DNA of 7,949 bases from the NCBI GenBank assembly GCA_019246575.1, contig JAFAQG010000551.1:1-7949 (forward strand). The letters run 5' to 3'. The notes below the pieces were generated by a model. That model was not told the DNA's origin. It ran no database searches and saw only the letters and a program-made list of their open reading frames with translations. This stretch comes from Acidobacteriaceae bacterium (lineage in GTDB: Bacteria > Acidobacteriota > Terriglobia > Bryobacterales > Bryobacteraceae). Shown here in pieces: positions 5,435-7,949 of this stretch; within the stretch, counting starts at the first letter, position 1, and each line of letters begins with the position of its first letter. The position numbers and the translations under genes are program-made.

Positions 5435-7662
5435 CGACTACGATCACATCCGATGTGATCGCTGCCCATCAACTGACACCAGCAGAGTACGAGAACATCG
5501 TCAGCTTGTTGGGACGCGAGCCCACCATCACCGAACTCGGCATCTTCAGCGTGATGTGGAGCGAGCATTGTTCTTATAAGAGCTCTCGCATCCACCTGAA
5601 AAAACTTCCCACCCAAGGTAAACACATTCTGCAGGGGCCTGGCGAAAACGCGGGCGTTATCGACATCGGCGACGGCGTTGCGATTGCATTTAAGATCGAA
5701 TCGCACAATCATCCAAGCTTTATCGAGCCATTTCAAGGCGCAGCGACGGGCGTGGGCGGAATTCTGCGCGACATTTTCACCATGGGCGCTCGTCCCATCG
5801 CGGTCATGGATTCGATTCGCTTCGGCCCGCTCGAAGACGAGCAGAATGGCCCGCGGAACCGCCGTATTCTGGAAGGTGTCGTCTCCGGCATTTCGCATTA
5901 CGGCAACTGCTTCGGTGTGCCGACCGTGGGCGGCGAGTGCGTTTTCGAAGAAAGCTATAACGGCAATCCTCTGGTAAACGTATTCGCGCTCGGCGTGTTC
6001 CGTCACGACGAGATCTTCTATGGGAAAGCGAGCGGTGTCGGCAATCCCGTCATCTATGTAGGCGCGAGGACCGGACGCGATGGCATTCACGGGGCCTCCA
6101 TGGCGTCCGCCGAGTTCACGGAGCAATCGAAGCAGAAACGTCCGAACGTCCAGGTTGGGGACCCATTCATGGAGAAGCTGCTGCTCGAAGCGTGCCTCGA
6201 AGCAATGAAAACGGGAGCTGTCGTGGGCATTCAGGATATGGGCGCAGCGGGTCTGACTTCATCGACGTGCGAGATGGGGAGCCGCGCCGGCACCGGCATC
6301 GAAATCGATCTCCAGTATGTGCCGCAGCGCGAGCAGGGCATGACGCCGTACGAAATGATGCTCTCCGAATCACAGGAGCGCATGTTACTCGTTGCGGAAA
6401 GGGGCCGCGAGCACGAGATCTTCCAAGTTTTCCAGAAATGGGGTCTCGATGCGGCAACAGTAGGTGCGGTCACGGCAGACGGCATGCTGCGCGTGAAAAA
6501 TCAGGGCGAGGTCGTTGCGGAAATACCCAATCGCGCTCTCGCAGACGAGGCTCCGCGCTACAACAGACCGTACACGGAGGCGCTGCGTACTGCTCCGCTC
6601 CATGGCCCCGCGTTTCGCAGCAAAGACCTGAATGCCGATCTGAAGGCTCTTTTGGAATCGGGCGATATCTGTTCCAAAAGCTGGATTTGGGAACAGTACG
6701 ATTACCAGGTTCGTACCAATACGGTGGTCGGGCCCGGCTCCGACGCAGCTGTGCTCCGCATGAAGGGCACGAATACGTCAATCGCCGTGTCGCTCGACGG
6801 CAACGGCCGGTACTGCGCGCTCGACCCGCGCACAGGCACTCAGCTCATCGTTGCCGAATGCTGCCGTAACCTGTCGACCATGGGAGCGCTCCCTCTCGCA
6901 ACCACCAACAACCTGAACTTCGGCAATCCGGAGCGCCCGGAGATCATGGCGCAGCTTGTCGAATCCATCGAAGGACTCGCTGAGGCTTGCCGGTTTTTTG
7001 AAGTGCCGGTCACGGGCGGCAACGTCAGTCTGTATAACGAGACTCTCGGAACACCAATTTCTCCGACGCCGGTTGTTGGGATTGTTGGGACGCTGCCCAC
7101 GGCGATTCCTGTTGGCTTCGAATTCAAGCATCCGGGTACTGCCGTCATTCTTCTCGGCGGCTTGCGTCCTGCGACACGCGACGAATTCGGCGCAACCCAA
7201 TACGCCAAAGTTGTGCTCGATCAGCTTTGGGGTAAGCCGCCGGCCCTGGACATGGAGTATGAGAAGCGTGTGCAGGCTGCGGTTCGCGAGCTGGTCCGGG
7301 AAGATGCTGTCCAATCCGCTCACGATTTGAGCGATGGCGGTCTCGCGGTCGCGATCGCGGAGTCATGTTTTGGAGGGGCGAACGTCGGCGCTGACATCGC
7401 GCTCGACTCGGATCTGGATCCCGAATTGCTTCTCTTCCACGAAGCTCCTTCGAGAATTCTGGTATCGACATCGATGCCCGAAATTGTTTTTGTGTGCGCG
7501 AAGAGAAATGCTATTGAAGCGCTGGCAATAGGCGTTACACTTGAATCAAGACTGGTAATTCGCAATCGAGGCAACATCCTGGTTGACAGCCGTGTCGAGG
7601 AGCTCAAAGGGCTGTGGGATACCGGTTTGGTAAACCTGCTTCACGATCCTGTTCTGGTATAG
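5431..7662 (+). CDS. purL: Phosphoribosylformylglycinamidine synthase, small-type synthetase subunit PurL
   Basis: PurL performs the ATP-dependent amidation of FGAR to FGAM with ammonia from PurQ. The 743 residues match the small-type PurL found with separate PurQ and PurS, not the ~1300-residue fused enzyme. Motifs in order are [11 protein letters not shown] (His46), [10 protein letters not shown] (His92, the probable catalytic base), [27 protein letters not shown] at 268-278 (Asp269), [10 protein letters not shown] near 430, [20 protein letters not shown] at 528-537, and the second-repeat motif [10 protein letters not shown] at 632-641. Both halves of the duplicated AIR-synthetase-like fold are present. 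It overlaps purQ by four bases, and purF begins 24 bp downstream. The C-terminal stretch after residue 700 is less conserved but keeps VEELKGLWD. The long frames on the opposite strand over this gene are shadows. Confidence 0.98.
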   Translation: MTTTITSDVIAAHQLTPAEYENIVSLLGREPTITELGIFSVMWSEHCSYKSSRIHLKKLPTQGKHILQGPGENAGVIDIGDGVAIAFKIESHNHPSFIEPFQGAATGVGGILRDIFTMGARPIAVMDSIRFGPLEDEQNGPRNRRILEGVVSGISHYGNCFGVPTVGGECVFEESYNGNPLVNVFALGVFRHDEIFYGKASGVGNPVIYVGARTGRDGIHGASMASAEFTEQSKQKRPNVQVGDPFMEKLLLEACLEAMKTGAVVGIQDMGAAGLTSSTCEMGSRAGTGIEIDLQYVPQREQGMTPYEMMLSESQERMLLVAERGREHEIFQVFQKWGLDAATVGAVTADGMLRVKNQGEVVAEIPNRALADEAPRYNRPYTEALRTAPLHGPAFRSKDLNADLKALLESGDICSKSWIWEQYDYQVRTNTVVGPGSDAAVLRMKGTNTSIAVSLDGNGRYCALDPRTGTQLIVAECCRNLSTMGALPLATTNNLNFGNPERPEIMAQLVESIEGLAEACRFFEVPVTGGNVSLYNETLGTPISPTPVVGIVGTLPTAIPVGFEFKHPGTAVILLGGLRPATRDEFGATQYAKVVLDQLWGKPPALDMEYEKRVQAAVRELVREDAVQSAHDLSDGGLAVAIAESCFGGANVGADIALDSDLDPELLLFHEAPSRILVSTSMPEIVFVCAKRNAIEALAIGVTLESRLVIRNRGNILVDSRVEELKGLWDTGLVNLLHDPVLV

Positions 7663-7686
7663 CTGCTTTGTTTCGATGAGGGGATA

Positions 7687-7949
7687 TTGAGTTTTTCCCA
7701 ATACGCCCGCGAGAGGCAAGATTTCCACGACGAGCCGTTCGACAAACTGCATGAGGAGTGCGGTGTTTTCGCGCTCTACGGGCATGCTGAGGCCGCGAAT
7801 CTGGTCTATCTCGGCCTCTACGCGTTACAACATCGCGGCCAGGAGAGTGCTGGAATCGCGTCGAGTGATGGACGAAAAATCCACAGCGCCCGCAAGATGG
7901 GGCACGTCGCCGAGATCTTCACTCCGGACGTCTTAAATGGACTGCCCGG
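7687..7949 (+). CDS. purF: Amidophosphoribosyltransferase PurF, 5' part (cut by window end)
   Basis: PurF makes 5-phosphoribosylamine from PRPP and glutamine, the committed step of purine synthesis. About 87 codons of the N-terminal glutaminase domain are visible. The Ntn-hydrolase nucleophile Cys25 lies in [12 protein letters not shown], followed by [20 protein letters not shown], a strong PurF signature. The preceding 24 residues ([19 protein letters not shown]...) would be a propeptide removed to expose the cysteine, as in the Bacillus-type enzyme. The frame has no ATG between the purL stop and the cysteine. The best start is TTG 7687, with GAGG (7678-7681) five bases upstream; ATG 7676 and ATG 7751 are out of frame. 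The gene lies 24 bp after purL in the same operon. The rest lies outside the window. Confidence 0.93.
   Translation, partial: MSFSQYARERQDFHDEPFDKLHEECGVFALYGHAEAANLVYLGLYALQHRGQESAGIASSDGRKIHSARKMGHVAEIFTPDVLNGLP

Noticed and set aside
5332..6126. Open frame of 264 codons on the minus strand opposite purL
   Set aside because: It is fully antisense to a well-conserved purL region, has no recognisable domain, and its length follows from GC-rich codon usage on the other strand.
7751..7936. ATG-initiated frame at the right edge
   Set aside because: It is out of frame with the PurF catalytic cysteine and the HRGQESAGI signature, which read in the frame beginning at 7687.

Overview
The window is a bacterial chromosomal segment of moderately high GC content. 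It carries densely packed housekeeping genes in short, alternating transcription units. No tRNA, rRNA, CRISPR array, insertion sequence or phage gene was seen. Several traits fit Acidobacteriota: a small lysine-rich protein ending in an ARKRIAAAQKKRWA-type motif, an RtcB-archease pair, stand-alone PurQ with a small-type PurL, and an inositol-phospholipid-type CDP-alcohol transferase. That assignment is an inference, because no marker gene in the window proves it.

Layout from left to right. (1) On the minus strand (40-1892) archease and the RNA ligase RtcB form a one-base-overlapping pair for RNA repair or splicing. (2) Divergently, on the plus strand, come dtd (D-aminoacyl-tRNA deacylase, 1943-2401), a small basic DNA-binding-like protein (2435-2719), a 129-bp spacer with a hairpin, and acpS (2849-3238). 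(3) Convergent with acpS lies a minus-strand pair, greA (3897-4367) followed 10 bp later by a CDP-alcohol phosphatidyltransferase (3242-3886). (4) A 125-bp divergent control region (4368-4492) has a recognisable promoter facing each way and an inverted repeat between them. (5) The plus-strand purine cluster follows: a 79-residue Tudor/SH3-like protein resembling the C-terminal domain of UvrD/PcrA helicases, then purQ, purL (4-bp overlap) and the 5' end of purF, which is cut by the window edge.

The purine genes act together. PurQ releases ammonia from glutamine, PurL uses it to make FGAM in step 4 of de novo purine synthesis, and PurF makes phosphoribosylamine in step 1. The small-type PurL/PurQ system normally needs a third subunit, PurS. 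No purS is visible, and its usual place ahead of purQ holds the Tudor-like gene instead. The two small basic proteins, at 2435 and 4493, are the least understood parts of the window. I do not see a clearly new multi-gene system; the most promising lead is the stand-alone UvrD-C-like protein at the head of the purine operon and divergent from greA.
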